Shown here piece after piece: positions 16,158 to 25,405 of a DNA stretch of 43,919 nucleotides. Every line of letters begins with the position of its first letter. The first letter of the stretch is position 1. The DNA comes from Comamonas composti DSM 21721 (GTDB taxonomy: Bacteria > Pseudomonadota > Gammaproteobacteria > Burkholderiales > Burkholderiaceae_C): positions 1-43,919 of the forward strand of contig NZ_AUCQ01000033.1 of the NCBI RefSeq assembly GCF_000429845.1, in the 5' to 3' direction. The translations under genes and the position numbers were made by a program. The notes under the pieces were generated by a model. It was not told where the DNA came from. It worked only from the letters and a program-made list of their open reading frames with translations, and made no database searches.

Positions 16158-17234
16158 TTACGGGGCGGAGCGGATGAGGTCGGAAGAAGAGGGCGAGACC
16201 GCCCCCATGGCCGAACTGGCCAGCGTGCCGGGCAGGCTTGTCGTGGCCGTGCCGGAAGCGGCCGCGGCCTGGGGGCCCACAGCGCGCGCGCGCGCATTCA
16301 CGCCCGCGCCGCTGTCGGACTCCAGCATGTCCCGGGCAATGGACTCGGCCTGCTCCCGCTTTCTCGGGTCTTTCATGACGGCATCGAGCACGGGAGTTCG
16401 GCTGACGGCACTGCCGCTGCCCGACCCACCGATCAGGAACTCGACCATGCGGCCCGACCCTGTAAGGCCCGAAGAGATGCCGGCCACCACATCGTCCAGG
16501 GTCAGCGCCATGCTGGGATTGCCTCTCTCATCGCCCGGGGCGCGCAGCACGGCCGTCAAATGCCCGCCGGCCTTGGCGGCGATGATGCGCGTGGCATCTT
16601 CGGGAAGAACATCCAGGGTGACATGCGAATAGGCGCGGGCAATGGCCTCGTTGGTTGTGCCCACGCCTTTTTGCTGCTGACCTGTGGCGATCACCTCGAC
16701 GTTGGACAGCAGCGGAAAGGTCAGCTCACGGGTCTCACCTGCGGTCTGCCCGCTCACCGGCGCTGTTGCCGTCAGCATCAGATCGATGCGGTCGCCCGCG
16801 CGCAGCATCCCGGAAATGGAGCTGATCTCGTCTACGTCTATGGTCAGCGCGCGCCTTCCGCTCTTGAGCGTGGCCGCAAATATCTCTCCGCCCAGACTGG
16901 CCGTATGGCTGACCTGAAGCGCTTCGCCACGATCCAGATCGACGACCAGGGCCTGACCATCGACACCGTCATAGGTATCGGGCGTGACCATGTTGCGGCT
17001 CACGAATTCCGCAGGAATCTGGCGCACGGAAACGCTGCCCGCATCAATCACCTCGCCAGCCCGCATCGGCCGGTTGGCGACCACCACGCCCAGCAAGGTC
17101 TTGCCTCGCGTGGCCTCTTCCTCTATCTCCGTGATGCGCGTGGTGATGGCCCGGTTGCTCAGATAGAAAGCTGCGGCCCCGAGGGCAATGGCCGCGGCCA
17201 GCAAAAGCCAGTTCTTGTTGATCGATACAGCCAC
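16158..17234 (-). CDS. rcpC: CpaB/RcpC pilus assembly protein
   Basis: A 358-residue CpaB-family protein with an N-terminal membrane anchor (NWLLLAAAIALGAAAFYL), a coiled stretch, a SAF domain (residues about 45-115: VANRPMRAGEVIDAGSVSVR) and the CpaB-specific region (RRALTIDVDEISSISGMLRAGDRIDLM). RcpC is a periplasmic partner of the RcpA secretin. The start is a GTG at 17234 with TGAGG upstream, and the gene is 9 bp after the short pilin-like gene. A run of alternating C and G near 16283-16293 lies in the C-terminal coding region. Confidence 0.88.
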   Translation of the reverse strand: MAVSINKNWLLLAAAIALGAAAFYLSNRAITTRITEIEEEATRGKTLLGVVVANRPMRAGEVIDAGSVSVRQIPAEFVSRNMVTPDTYDGVDGQALVVDLDRGEALQVSHTASLGGEIFAATLKSGRRALTIDVDEISSISGMLRAGDRIDLMLTATAPVSGQTAGETRELTFPLLSNVEVIATGQQQKGVGTTNEAIARAYSHVTLDVLPEDATRIIAAKAGGHLTAVLRAPGDERGNPSMALTLDDVVAGISSGLTGSGRMVEFLIGGSGSGSAVSRTPVLDAVMKDPRKREQAESIARDMLESDSGAGVNARARAVGPQAAAASGTATTSLPGTLASSAMGAVSPSSSDLIRSAP

Positions 17235-17242
17235 GACAGACC

Positions 17243-17422
17243 TCAGGGCAGGGAAATATAAAAAGTCAGGGCGCGGTAGAACGCCTTGAAGGCGTCAACC
17301 AGCATCTGCGGCGTGTTCGGACTGGAAAACAGCACCAGCACGACCAGCGCACAGACCACGCAGTACTCCACCATGGCAAACCCCCTCAGCCGGGCTCTCG
17401 ATCCGGAATTGCAGACAGGCAC
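17243..17422 (-). CDS. Short pilin-like protein with a class IVb prepilin site (59 aa)
   Basis: A 59-codon frame starting at GTG 17422, with a purine-rich upstream stretch, and ending at TGA 17243. It contains RLRGFAMVEY: cleavage after Gly14 would leave Phe at +1, Glu at +5 and Tyr at +6, exactly the Flp/TadE prepilin motif. This is followed by the hydrophobic stretch CVVCALVVLVLF and a short tail ending ALTFYISLP. It lies 8 bp before cpaB and 19 bp after the exported-protein gene, on the same strand. This combination supports a real gene, probably a minor pilin or TadF-type component. It is easily missed because of its size and start codon. Confidence 0.75.
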   Translation of the reverse strand: MPVCNSGSRARLRGFAMVEYCVVCALVVLVLFSSPNTPQMLVDAFKAFYRALTFYISLP

Positions 17423-17441
17423 GGACTCTCTCTTTCTCTAT

Positions 17442-18221
17442 TCAGTCAAACGTCACAAGATTGGTGTTCATCACCGTCATGCGATTGGGCAGATCCGCCC
17501 CCATGGCCACGTCCAGCTGCTGCTTGTTGCGGCCATACATGCGCACCACCGAGGCCTCGGCGGCCTGTGGCGCGCTTTGCTCCTGCACCAGCGTCCAGCC
17601 GGCCCGCACCAGACTTGCGTGGTAGCGGGCGGCCAGCACGGGCACGCTGTCCCCGCTGAACCACAGCACCTGCTTGCTGCGCTTGCCCGCATCTATGGAC
17701 TCGACCACGTTGACCGCCTTGGCGCCATGTGCAGGGGCCGGTATGCCCGAGGCATCGATGCGCGGCTGTATGCCCTGCACCTGGGACACCGACAGCGTCC
17801 CCTGGGTGCCGCCGCCCTCTGCGCTCTTGAGCTTGACCATGAGATAGAACGGGCCATGGAGCTTGCCCAGCAGCACATAGGGGTCGGCCTGGGTCACGAC
17901 CATCTGTGCGCGGCCGCCGGCACCATGCCGCCAGTGCGCCGCATAGAAAGCCTGGACCTCGACCACCGAAGACTTGCTCTCGAAGCTCTGGACCCGCATG
18001 GGAACCCCGTTCACACGCATGTCATCGGAAACCCAGTGCACTTCGGAGCGGGGCGGCTCGGGCATCCGCGGCCAGGGCGTGGCGCCATAGGTGAACGAAG
18101 ACTGGGCTCCCAGCCAGGGGCTTGCGAGCAGCAAGACCGCCCCGAGCATGCCGCCCATCAAATGCCGAAGACTGCGCGCTGCCGGGATCGCAAGAGATGA
18201 CCAGGAACGCAGCACTAGCAT
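17442..18221 (-). CDS. Exported protein of unknown function in the Tad locus
   Basis: A 259-residue protein, family not recognised. An N-terminal signal (HLMGGMLGAVLLLASPWLGAQ, about residues 20-40) suggests export; a start at Met23 would give a shorter, more standard signal peptide. The mature part has alternating hydrophobic and polar residues typical of periplasmic beta/alpha proteins (VPMRVQSFESKSSVVEVQAF, then TLSVSQVQGIQPRIDASGIP), and no cysteine. It overlaps the upstream TadE-like gene by 7 bp. The two halves share a weak resemblance (an AFYAAHWR-like and a YHASLVRAGWTLV-like segment), which could be an internal duplication. Confidence 0.7.
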   Translation of the reverse strand: MLVLRSWSSLAIPAARSLRHLMGGMLGAVLLLASPWLGAQSSFTYGATPWPRMPEPPRSEVHWVSDDMRVNGVPMRVQSFESKSSVVEVQAFYAAHWRHGAGGRAQMVVTQADPYVLLGKLHGPFYLMVKLKSAEGGGTQGTLSVSQVQGIQPRIDASGIPAPAHGAKAVNVVESIDAGKRSKQVLWFSGDSVPVLAARYHASLVRAGWTLVQEQSAPQAAEASVVRMYGRNKQQLDVAMGADLPNRMTVMNTNLVTFD

Positions 18222-19015
18222 TTGCTTCCATCCTGGTTCCGGTAGTCCACGTTCTGGCCGGCGTTGTTCTTCAAGCTGCCCGCAGGCACATAGTCGGGCA
18301 CCACACGGCCTATGTCCGGAGCGTGCTTTTCGAAGGTCGGCGACATCACGGCCCCCAGCACCTTGGAGACAGGCTCGACGTAATACCCGAACACCGCCCT
18401 CTTCACACGCGAGCAGACCGCATTGACGCCGTCCGCATTCCAGGCGCCCACGCCAATGGCGGTCGCCCCCGGCAGGCCGATCTGCAGGCCCTTGAGCGCA
18501 TCGAAGTGCGTGATCTCGGCCAGGGAGACCGTGACCTCGGCCTTCATGATCCCGCTCTTGGGCAGATCAAAGACCGGCTCGGCAACCTTTTGCTGCAGAT
18601 TCCCCACAAGGCCGCTGGAGAGCGGGCCGAGCGCGCGCTCTGTGATGGCCACGTCGTTGAAGTCTTTGAGCAAAGGCTTGTAGCCGACATCGCTCCACAG
18701 CGGTACACGGTGCTTGTCGGCCTGGTATTTCAGTGGACTGTCGCGATAAACGATTTCCTGCTGGCCGGACTCACGGCGCAGGAAAAACCGCGCCTGCGTC
18801 TCCTGGGCGAGCTGGCTTGCGTTCTTGGCCTTGTTATAGGGGTCAAAGGCGCGCTCGAAGGCCACGTAACGGCTGGCCTGTATGGCCGAATGCTTGACGT
18901 CCGCATAGCGCGCAAGGTAGTACACCCCGAGAAACATCGGGGCCAGGACCAGCAGGCACACCAGGAACTCCGTGGTGGCCTGGCCGGAGGACAGTTTTTT
19001 GCGCAGCATGCCCAT
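18215..19015 (-). CDS. TadE/TadF-like pseudopilin
   Basis: A 266-residue protein with a prepilin-like N-terminus: MGMLRKKLSSG, then QATTEFLVCLLVLAPMFLG. Cleavage after Gly11 would place Glu at +5 and Phe at +6. The rest is a large periplasmic domain ending in GSKC. Because of its size and position it is a second TadE-family minor pilin. The ATG at 19015 lies 13 bp after the stop of the lipoprotein gene; a second ATG two codons further in is possible. It should be processed by the same prepilin peptidase as Flp and TadE. Confidence 0.8.
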   Translation of the reverse strand: MGMLRKKLSSGQATTEFLVCLLVLAPMFLGVYYLARYADVKHSAIQASRYVAFERAFDPYNKAKNASQLAQETQARFFLRRESGQQEIVYRDSPLKYQADKHRVPLWSDVGYKPLLKDFNDVAITERALGPLSSGLVGNLQQKVAEPVFDLPKSGIMKAEVTVSLAEITHFDALKGLQIGLPGATAIGVGAWNADGVNAVCSRVKRAVFGYYVEPVSKVLGAVMSPTFEKHAPDIGRVVPDYVPAGSLKNNAGQNVDYRNQDGSKC

Positions 19016-19028
19016 GTCCGAAAGCGCC

Positions 19029-19862
19029 TCAGTCCTTGGGCGGGCCGAACTGCAGCGCGTCAGCGGGAACCTCGAAGATCCCTTGCGGCAGGGGCTTGCC
19101 CACCTCCACGCGCACCGGATGCTCTGATGCCTGGGCCGCCTGCTGTATGGCGGCCAGCGCCCCGGACGGGGCTGCTGGCCTTGCGTCATGCATGGCAACC
19201 ATCAAATCCCTGTCCGTTCCCGGATAGGACAGCCATGGCTCCAGCAGGCAGAGGCTGCCCATGGGATCGTCCTCGGGTGCAGTCCAGCGGCAATGGAGTT
19301 GCGTGCCGGCGATGACCATGGTCTCGCCCTTCATGATGTCGGCAGACACGGGTCTTGCTGATGGCGCGCAAACCCCCTTGAGCTCAGAGCGCGAGCCCGT
19401 GCCTGCATCCAGGTCGTAAGACACCTCGGTCACGTCGCACTGGGTATGGATCTCCATGCTTTTGGAGCGCACGGCCTTCGGCAGACAGCTCTCGCCCGGT
19501 CCCGGCCCCCAGTGGCTACGGTCCAGAACGCTTTGCGTGGTGATCTTCACGTAGCGCCGGCCTTCGAAAGCTTCGAGCACCTTGTACGTATCCAGATCCA
19601 GGATTTGCTGATCCGTGATCTGCTCCGAGCGCGGGTCATAGACGGCTCCTGCTGCCGCCATGACAGCCCCCCTGGCCTGCTGACAGCTCTCGATGGTCTC
19701 CCGGATCAGCTGGACATGGGCCTGGGGAGCATCAAAACGCCTTTCACGCTCGATCAGAACCGAAGGCAGGGATTGAGAATCTGTCCCGGCATCCGACCCC
19801 TGGGAACAGGCACCAAGGGCAATGGCCGCAGCCGCTGCCAGCAAATATCTTTGGTTTGTCAT
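19029..19862 (-). CDS. Lipoprotein of unknown function in the Tad locus
   Basis: A 277-residue lipoprotein; the signal MTNQRYLLAAAAAIALGAC ends in a lipobox cysteine. The ATG at 19862 was chosen over an in-frame TTG at 19886, as AGAGAATT lies just upstream. The mature domain contains six further Cys residues (ESCQQ, ESCLP, TQCDV, GVCAP, LHCRW, SLCLL), suggesting three disulphides. The family is not recognised. It lies directly after the TadG-like gene and before the TadE-like gene, so it probably contributes to pilus biogenesis at the outer membrane. Confidence 0.75.
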   Translation of the reverse strand: MTNQRYLLAAAAAIALGACSQGSDAGTDSQSLPSVLIERERRFDAPQAHVQLIRETIESCQQARGAVMAAAGAVYDPRSEQITDQQILDLDTYKVLEAFEGRRYVKITTQSVLDRSHWGPGPGESCLPKAVRSKSMEIHTQCDVTEVSYDLDAGTGSRSELKGVCAPSARPVSADIMKGETMVIAGTQLHCRWTAPEDDPMGSLCLLEPWLSYPGTDRDLMVAMHDARPAAPSGALAAIQQAAQASEHPVRVEVGKPLPQGIFEVPADALQFGPPKD

Positions 19863-19875
19863 TTGGAATTCTCTT

Positions 19876-21411
19876 TTATTGCGCAAAAGCCGCCAGAGCA
19901 GGATTCATCTGCAAAGCGCCATAAACAAGCGCCTTGTTCGCCATGGAAGGCTCTTGCAATCTGACCTGCCAATAAGGGTTGTATAGGCTTGCATATTCTT
20001 TATGCCCATCTGCCCTGAAAAGATTACGGCCTGTGATATCCAGGTTGTCCCGCTTGGGTCTTTCAAAGAAAATTCTTGCCTCGGACAGCGAAGATATCTG
20101 GTCTTTTGAAAATCCGGCTTTTAAATCAGGAGATCCCAAATTGGAGTCCATAGGGCGGTTCGCAATATCCATGGATTCATTGCTCCTGATCTGAACCTTG
20201 TCCTTGGCCACGGCCACCATATAGAACATTTCCTGCTTGCTGGGCTGGCCGCTCTGGTCGCGAGGAACGTCATACAGCTCCTTGATTCCGCTCCAGCCGC
20301 CATTTCTCTTGGTATTTCCATAGGCCAGATTTCCAGCCCCGCCATCGGTCCTCAATCTGTTGCCGCTGTTTCTTCCCTGAAGATCGGCCACGGAACGTCC
20401 CCAGCCCACAGGAACAGCCGTGGTTCCCTTTCCCCAGCTGCATCCATCCCAGCCATTGGGGCCGACTTTCTGTTTGAACTCCACAGTATCCTGAGCCTCC
20501 CAGCGGTCATAGTTGACCAGCTTCGTCGGCCCTTGTTTCTCCGACCCCAGCTTGATGACGAAAGGAATGCACAAGGTACGATTTCCAAAAAACAAATCCA
20601 ATAGAAAAATATCCGAACCACGACGCTCGGTAGAGAATTCATCGCGGGAATTCAATATCAGATCGGCCGCTGTTTTTCTTTCATCTCTGCCACCCTGGCC
20701 TTTTTTATACAAATGGCTCATGCGCTGCCATTCAAGCTCGTTCATGACGCCAATGGCCTTGGACTGCACCAGATGCGCGGGCTCGTCATGGCGGCCACCC
20801 TGGGTCGCAACGCTCTGGCGAAGAACGGAGTCCGATGCATCGTTGGTCGCCAAGGCCATGACCGGAGGCACGAAGGCCGGCCTGATGACCCCTGTATACC
20901 AGGCGGTAAAGGACAGTTCCCAGGTGCGAATGACGGTAGGTACGATGCCCTTGAGCGCCTTTTCCGCACCTTGCGCGCCACGCTCGAGCGCCCCCATGAC
21001 ACGCCCCAGCGCTGTCAAGACCGCGCCCAGCCCCGGAATCGCTGCCGTGGCCGCGCCCAGGGTCTGAAAAATGGTCTGGTAGTTCCCCGTGGCCGTCTTG
21101 AAATAATCATTCCACGACTGGAGGCTGATGACCTGGGCGATCAAGACTTCGTTGGCGACGACCGCCCTGTTCGTATAGGCCACCAGATTCAGCGCCCGCG
21201 CCTGGACCAGGCCCCCGGAATAGGCAGCGGCATCGGCAGCATTGACGACTTTCTGCTTCTCGGAAGTCGCCTGGCCCACGCCATAAATGCCCGCAAAGAT
21301 CACGGCCAGCGTTGCAGCAAACGCCAGAAACCAGACCAGCACCTGGCCCATTTGCCTCGAACGCAGCCAGGCACTGCGCCGGCTTTGCCCACCAAGACTC
21401 GTCTTCTTCAT
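19876..21411 (-). CDS. tadG: TadG-like pilus assembly protein
   Basis: A 511-residue protein whose N-terminus shows the TadG signature: RQMGQVLVWFLAFAATLAVIFAGIYG, then KQKVVNAADAAAYSGGLVQA. It lacks the Glu+5 prepilin residue, as is common in TadG. The ATG at 21411 has CAGGAGAG upstream. The first 230 residues use GC-rich codons like the rest of the locus. The C-terminal half (about 19876-20710) is markedly AT-richer: a spot count gives 22 G/C in 60 bases at 20581-20640 against 40 of 60 at 20941-21000. This suggests exchange of the exposed domain. A pair of cysteines (RTLCIPF and DGCSWG) lies in that half. Confidence 0.82.
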   Translation of the reverse strand: MKKTSLGGQSRRSAWLRSRQMGQVLVWFLAFAATLAVIFAGIYGVGQATSEKQKVVNAADAAAYSGGLVQARALNLVAYTNRAVVANEVLIAQVISLQSWNDYFKTATGNYQTIFQTLGAATAAIPGLGAVLTALGRVMGALERGAQGAEKALKGIVPTVIRTWELSFTAWYTGVIRPAFVPPVMALATNDASDSVLRQSVATQGGRHDEPAHLVQSKAIGVMNELEWQRMSHLYKKGQGGRDERKTAADLILNSRDEFSTERRGSDIFLLDLFFGNRTLCIPFVIKLGSEKQGPTKLVNYDRWEAQDTVEFKQKVGPNGWDGCSWGKGTTAVPVGWGRSVADLQGRNSGNRLRTDGGAGNLAYGNTKRNGGWSGIKELYDVPRDQSGQPSKQEMFYMVAVAKDKVQIRSNESMDIANRPMDSNLGSPDLKAGFSKDQISSLSEARIFFERPKRDNLDITGRNLFRADGHKEYASLYNPYWQVRLQEPSMANKALVYGALQMNPALAAFAQ

Positions 21412-21445
21412 CACCGCCTGTCTCTCCTGCAGTCCTCGCCCATGC

Positions 21446-22300
21446 CTACTTGAGCCTGACCAGCTCCACGCGCCGGTTCTTGGCCCGGCCTTCCTCGGTA
21501 CGGTTGTCGGCAATCGGCACGCCGCTGCCCAGGCCCTTGGACTGCAGGCGCCTGGCCTCAATGCCTGCAGCAGTCAGTGCCTCCATGACAGAGCGTGCTC
21601 TGGCCTGGGAAAGCTTTTGATTGGCTGGCGCATTGCCGACGTTGTCCGTATGCCCCTCGACCGAGATGCGTGTCGCCGGCATGGACTTGAGCATGGCGAC
21701 CACTTCATCCAGAGCCGGCCTGGCCTCGGCCTTGATCTCGGCCTTGTCGTGATCGAAATTGATGTACAGCGTGGCATAGCCCTGGCGCGCCATCTCGTCG
21801 GCAAGCTGACCGGCCTTGACCACCTGCTGCATGGTTTTGGCTTCAATCAAGGTCAGCTTGTAATTGCGGCCATAGTTGTTCTCAAGTACCACCCAGACCT
21901 TGCCGACCTTGTTGTCCAGCAAAAAGACATGCACGCCTTCGTGATCCGGGTTGTAACTCAGCATGCGCCCGCCCAGTTCCTTGATCGCATTTTCATAATT
22001 TCTGAAAATAGCCAAGGATCCAGCCGATTTTGTTGCCGAATAATTAATAGCCGTTACCTTGCCCTCAGCGACGAGATGACCTTTATCGTCAAATCCAGGG
22101 ATTTCAGAGTTGCACTTTATGCTTTTCTGGCAGTAGAAAATATAACCATCCTCATAGGAAGAATAGTCAGACACTTTTCTGCCATTGGTTTTATACCCAT
22201 CCATCCCGGAGAGTAAAGAATGATCCTGAGCATGAGATATGGGAAGCACCCCTGCCATCACGCAAAAAACAAAGGCACTGAAAGAAAATCTATTCACCAC
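21446..22300 (-). CDS. OmpA-family outer-membrane protein
   Basis: A 284-residue protein with a signal peptide (FSAFVFCVMAGVLPISHAQ) and a C-terminal OmpA/MotB peptidoglycan-binding domain from about residue 170: YINFDHDKAEIKAEARPALD, then VEGHTDNVGNAPANQKLSQA and RAKNRRVELVRL. The conserved Asp and Arg of the diaminopimelate site are present (TDN and NRRVE). The first third is AT-rich (23 G/C in 60 bases at 22081-22140). It probably anchors the Tad envelope complex to the cell wall. The start is a GTG at 22300; a second GTG follows immediately. Confidence 0.85.
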   Translation of the reverse strand: MVNRFSFSAFVFCVMAGVLPISHAQDHSLLSGMDGYKTNGRKVSDYSSYEDGYIFYCQKSIKCNSEIPGFDDKGHLVAEGKVTAINYSATKSAGSLAIFRNYENAIKELGGRMLSYNPDHEGVHVFLLDNKVGKVWVVLENNYGRNYKLTLIEAKTMQQVVKAGQLADEMARQGYATLYINFDHDKAEIKAEARPALDEVVAMLKSMPATRISVEGHTDNVGNAPANQKLSQARARSVMEALTAAGIEARRLQSKGLGSGVPIADNRTEEGRAKNRRVELVRLK

Positions 22301-22369
22301 GAGTACATTCCCATATTTTTCATATTTTGATCATCAGAAGAGAGACGGATTGAAATCCGTACTCAAAAA

Positions 22370-22654
22370 TCAACGGCCCTTGCCAGCATGGTCCTGGAAG
22401 TTTTCCAGAGAGTGCTTTTTCCCACCGCGCGTATTTGCGCCTTCTGCCTGGGTCTGGGCGATATTGGCGGAGGTGGATCCATCCTTGCCGCCGAGCTCGG
22501 CAGCCATGGCGCCGGTTTGACCCTTGACGACGTTACCAAAGGCGCTGTAAACGCCGATGGCCGCAATCGCGATCAAGGCCACGATGATGATGTATTCCGT
22601 CATGCCCTGGCCACGGATTTTTTTGATGGTAACGAGATTGCTGGAAAGTTTCAT
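22370..22654 (-). CDS. flp: Flp-type major pilin (class IVb)
   Basis: A 94-residue Flp pilin precursor. Residues 1-15 form the basic leader; cleavage after Gly15 leaves QGMTEYIIIVALIAIAAIGV, with Glu at +5 and Tyr at +6, as in Flp1. The tail is hydrophilic and longer than in the shortest Flp pilins (about 40 residues after the membrane helix, ending HAGKGR). The ATG at 22654 follows AGGGAG. It is the first gene of the minus-strand Tad operon and is probably the most strongly expressed, with a promoter in the AT-rich 144-bp gap up to 22798. Confidence 0.9.
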   Translation of the reverse strand: MKLSSNLVTIKKIRGQGMTEYIIIVALIAIAAIGVYSAFGNVVKGQTGAMAAELGGKDGSTSANIAQTQAEGANTRGGKKHSLENFQDHAGKGR

Positions 22655-22798
22655 TGGATATGCTCCCTGGTACATAAACGATCCACCCAGTGTGGAAAGC
22701 AGGTGGATTGTTAAAAATTTCCGTCTACTTAATATGACAACTACGAGAAGATTTGGTTTTTTTACAAATTGATTCATATAAGTCAGAAATATTAAATC
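22655..22798 (-). promoter_or_regulatory. AT-rich divergent promoter region, flp and acyltransferase paralogue
   Basis: This 144-bp gap between the divergent starts is far more AT-rich than its surroundings. It holds poly-A/T tracts (22756-22768) and a GTGGATC/GATCCAC pair near 22680. I could not place a convincing -35/-10 or sigma-54 site. Confidence 0.5.
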
Positions 22799-24355
22799 AT
22801 GTTTTCTCCCGGTGATCACACTCAGCCGCGTGCCGGATCGGCTTTCCCTCTGACCTGCTGCATCTTGTTTGCCGCAGGGCTTTGCGCCGGCTTTTCCCTG
22901 TCGCTCACCTGGTTCAGCGCGGCCCTGCTGCCTGCTGCAGGCGCCCTGCTGCTGCAGGTGATGGGCCGCAGGCATGACCTGGCCAGGCATCTGCTGGCGC
23001 TCGGCTGCTTTGCCCTGGGTTTTCTTGGCGCATCCCTATGCTGGTTGGGGCTTGGCCTGTACCGGCCGCCCGTCAATCAGCTTTCCTCTGCGGCTTTGCT
23101 ATGGCTGGCCATCGTCGGCCTGCAACTGCTGGTCTATCTGGCCTGTTATGTATTCATCGATGCGCCCGCACGCCTGATCGAGCGCAGATCCGGCGGCAGA
23201 AGAAGTCTTGTGGTGCAGACCCTGGTGCTGGCCACGGCCTGGAGCCTGGCCGAGGGCCTGCGCAGCATCGGCCCCCTGGCTCTGCCCTGGGGGCTCTGGG
23301 GCTATGGCGCCATCGACAACCCCCTGCTCGGCGGCATCTACCCTGTGGGCGGCAGCCTTGGCGCTGCATGGCTGCAGTGGCTGCTGGCTGGGCTTTGGCT
23401 GTTCTGGGTCCAGAGATTGCGCCAAGTGCGGAACGGCACATGGCGGCAAATCCGTATGCCGGCCCTGCTCAGCCTTGCCTGGCTGGCTGCAGCCATGCCG
23501 CTTGGCGGCATCGAATGGACGCAGGCCGCAGACAGCGGCCTGCAGATCCGCATCGTCCACACCCACTGGCCCGCAGAGGAAAAATACCTGCCTCACAACC
23601 AGGCCCTGGCGGCTTCCATGCTGGAGCAGGCCGCGCATTCGCCCCAGGCCGATCTGGTGGTCTTTCCCGAGCTGTTTCTGGTTCAGCACCCAAGTGCCTT
23701 CCCCAGAGACTGGCGCAGCCGCATTGCACAGCTGGCCCGCGAGAGCAAGACGGGTCTGCTGTTTGGCGCGCCCGGCCTGGCCCGGGAAGAGCGTCCGGGC
23801 GAGCCCATTGCCGGCCAGCAGAACACCCTGGTGCTGATTGACGAAACAGGTCTGGCCCACAGCTATGCCAAGCAGTTGCTGCTGCCGTTTACCGAGTACC
23901 TGCCATCCAGCCCCTGGGTGCAGTGGATCTGGCCTCTGCTCTACCGCTATCCGCTGGCCGACATGGTGCCCGGCCCCCCGGTCCAGGACCCGCTGAGAAT
24001 TAGCGGCGTGCAGCTCGGCCCCATGATCTGCAGCGAGCTCGCGGCTCCTGTTCTGAGCGCAGGCCAGGGTGCGGGCGCCGGCCTCGTGGTCTCTCCCGCC
24101 AGCGACTCCTGGATTCCTTCACGGCTTTACCTGTTGCAGGCCCACAACCTGGCCAGAGTACGCGCAGCCGAATTGCAAAAGCCCCTGGTACGCGCCAACA
24201 ACGTGGGCCTCAGCAGCTTCATAGACCACAGGGGCCGGGTGCTGGCCGCCTGGAGCGGTGAAGCCGGCAGCGGCAGCTCGCACATGACGCCCAGAAACGG
24301 CGCCACGCCTTATTCCCGCCTGGCCTCGACTCTGGCTGCCGCCTTCAATCCATGA
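22799..24355 (+). CDS. Apolipoprotein N-acyltransferase family protein (Lnt paralogue)
   Basis: A 518-residue protein with an N-terminal half of six to seven membrane helices (CCILFAAGLCAGFSLSLTW onward) and a C-terminal nitrilase/CN-hydrolase domain. The catalytic residues of Lnt can be mapped: Glu291 (VVFPELF), Lys358 (YAKQLLLPF), Glu366 (TEYLP) and Cys411 (GPMICSEL). The K-to-E spacing of eight and K-to-C spacing of 53 match E. coli Lnt closely. It should transfer an acyl chain to lipoprotein N-termini in the inner membrane. Its position divergent from a pilus locus containing at least three lipoprotein genes suggests a dedicated second copy; the housekeeping lnt is not in this window. There is no clear ribosome binding site. 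Confidence 0.8.
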   Translation: MFSPGDHTQPRAGSAFPLTCCILFAAGLCAGFSLSLTWFSAALLPAAGALLLQVMGRRHDLARHLLALGCFALGFLGASLCWLGLGLYRPPVNQLSSAALLWLAIVGLQLLVYLACYVFIDAPARLIERRSGGRRSLVVQTLVLATAWSLAEGLRSIGPLALPWGLWGYGAIDNPLLGGIYPVGGSLGAAWLQWLLAGLWLFWVQRLRQVRNGTWRQIRMPALLSLAWLAAAMPLGGIEWTQAADSGLQIRIVHTHWPAEEKYLPHNQALAASMLEQAAHSPQADLVVFPELFLVQHPSAFPRDWRSRIAQLARESKTGLLFGAPGLAREERPGEPIAGQQNTLVLIDETGLAHSYAKQLLLPFTEYLPSSPWVQWIWPLLYRYPLADMVPGPPVQDPLRISGVQLGPMICSELAAPVLSAGQGAGAGLVVSPASDSWIPSRLYLLQAHNLARVRAAELQKPLVRANNVGLSSFIDHRGRVLAAWSGEAGSGSSHMTPRNGATPYSRLASTLAAAFNP

Positions 24356-24591
24356 GCGCCAGGCGCCTCATTTTGCGGAACCCGCAGCCCCCGCTCGGCC
24401 TTGGCGTTACGTGCTTTCCCGCGTGATATGGCGCAGGATGGCCAAACGCCTGTCGACCGACGCATGGCCCAGGGCCGGCGCCAGATCCAGAAACTCTCCG
24501 TGGCGGCCGATGACAGGCTTTGGAGCTGGGGCTGTCATGCCCGCATCATGCACGGCCAGCGCTATTCCCAACAAGAATCAACGAACGGTGT

Positions 24592-24619
24592 TTGAAGCCA
24601 TCTTCAGGCTGGTTACACT
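24592..24619 (+). promoter_or_regulatory. Promoter of modABC
   Basis: TTGAAG (24592-24597) and TACACT (24614-24619) are separated by 16 bases, a reasonable sigma-70 promoter. Transcription would begin near 24626, inside the operator-like palindrome at 24621-24647. The remainder of the gap 24356-24591 contains no gene I can support. Confidence 0.55.
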
Positions 24620-24620
24620 C

Positions 24621-25405
<785 letters not shown>

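Noticed and set aside
16283..16293. Alternating CG run in cpaB considered as a phase-variable tract
   Set aside because: It is short, in frame within a linker, and similar to other chance GC runs such as 40778-40791.
24401..24595. Short plus-strand frame between the acyltransferase paralogue and modA
   Set aside because: It has 64 codons, no ribosome binding site or motif, and ends inside the mod promoter region.
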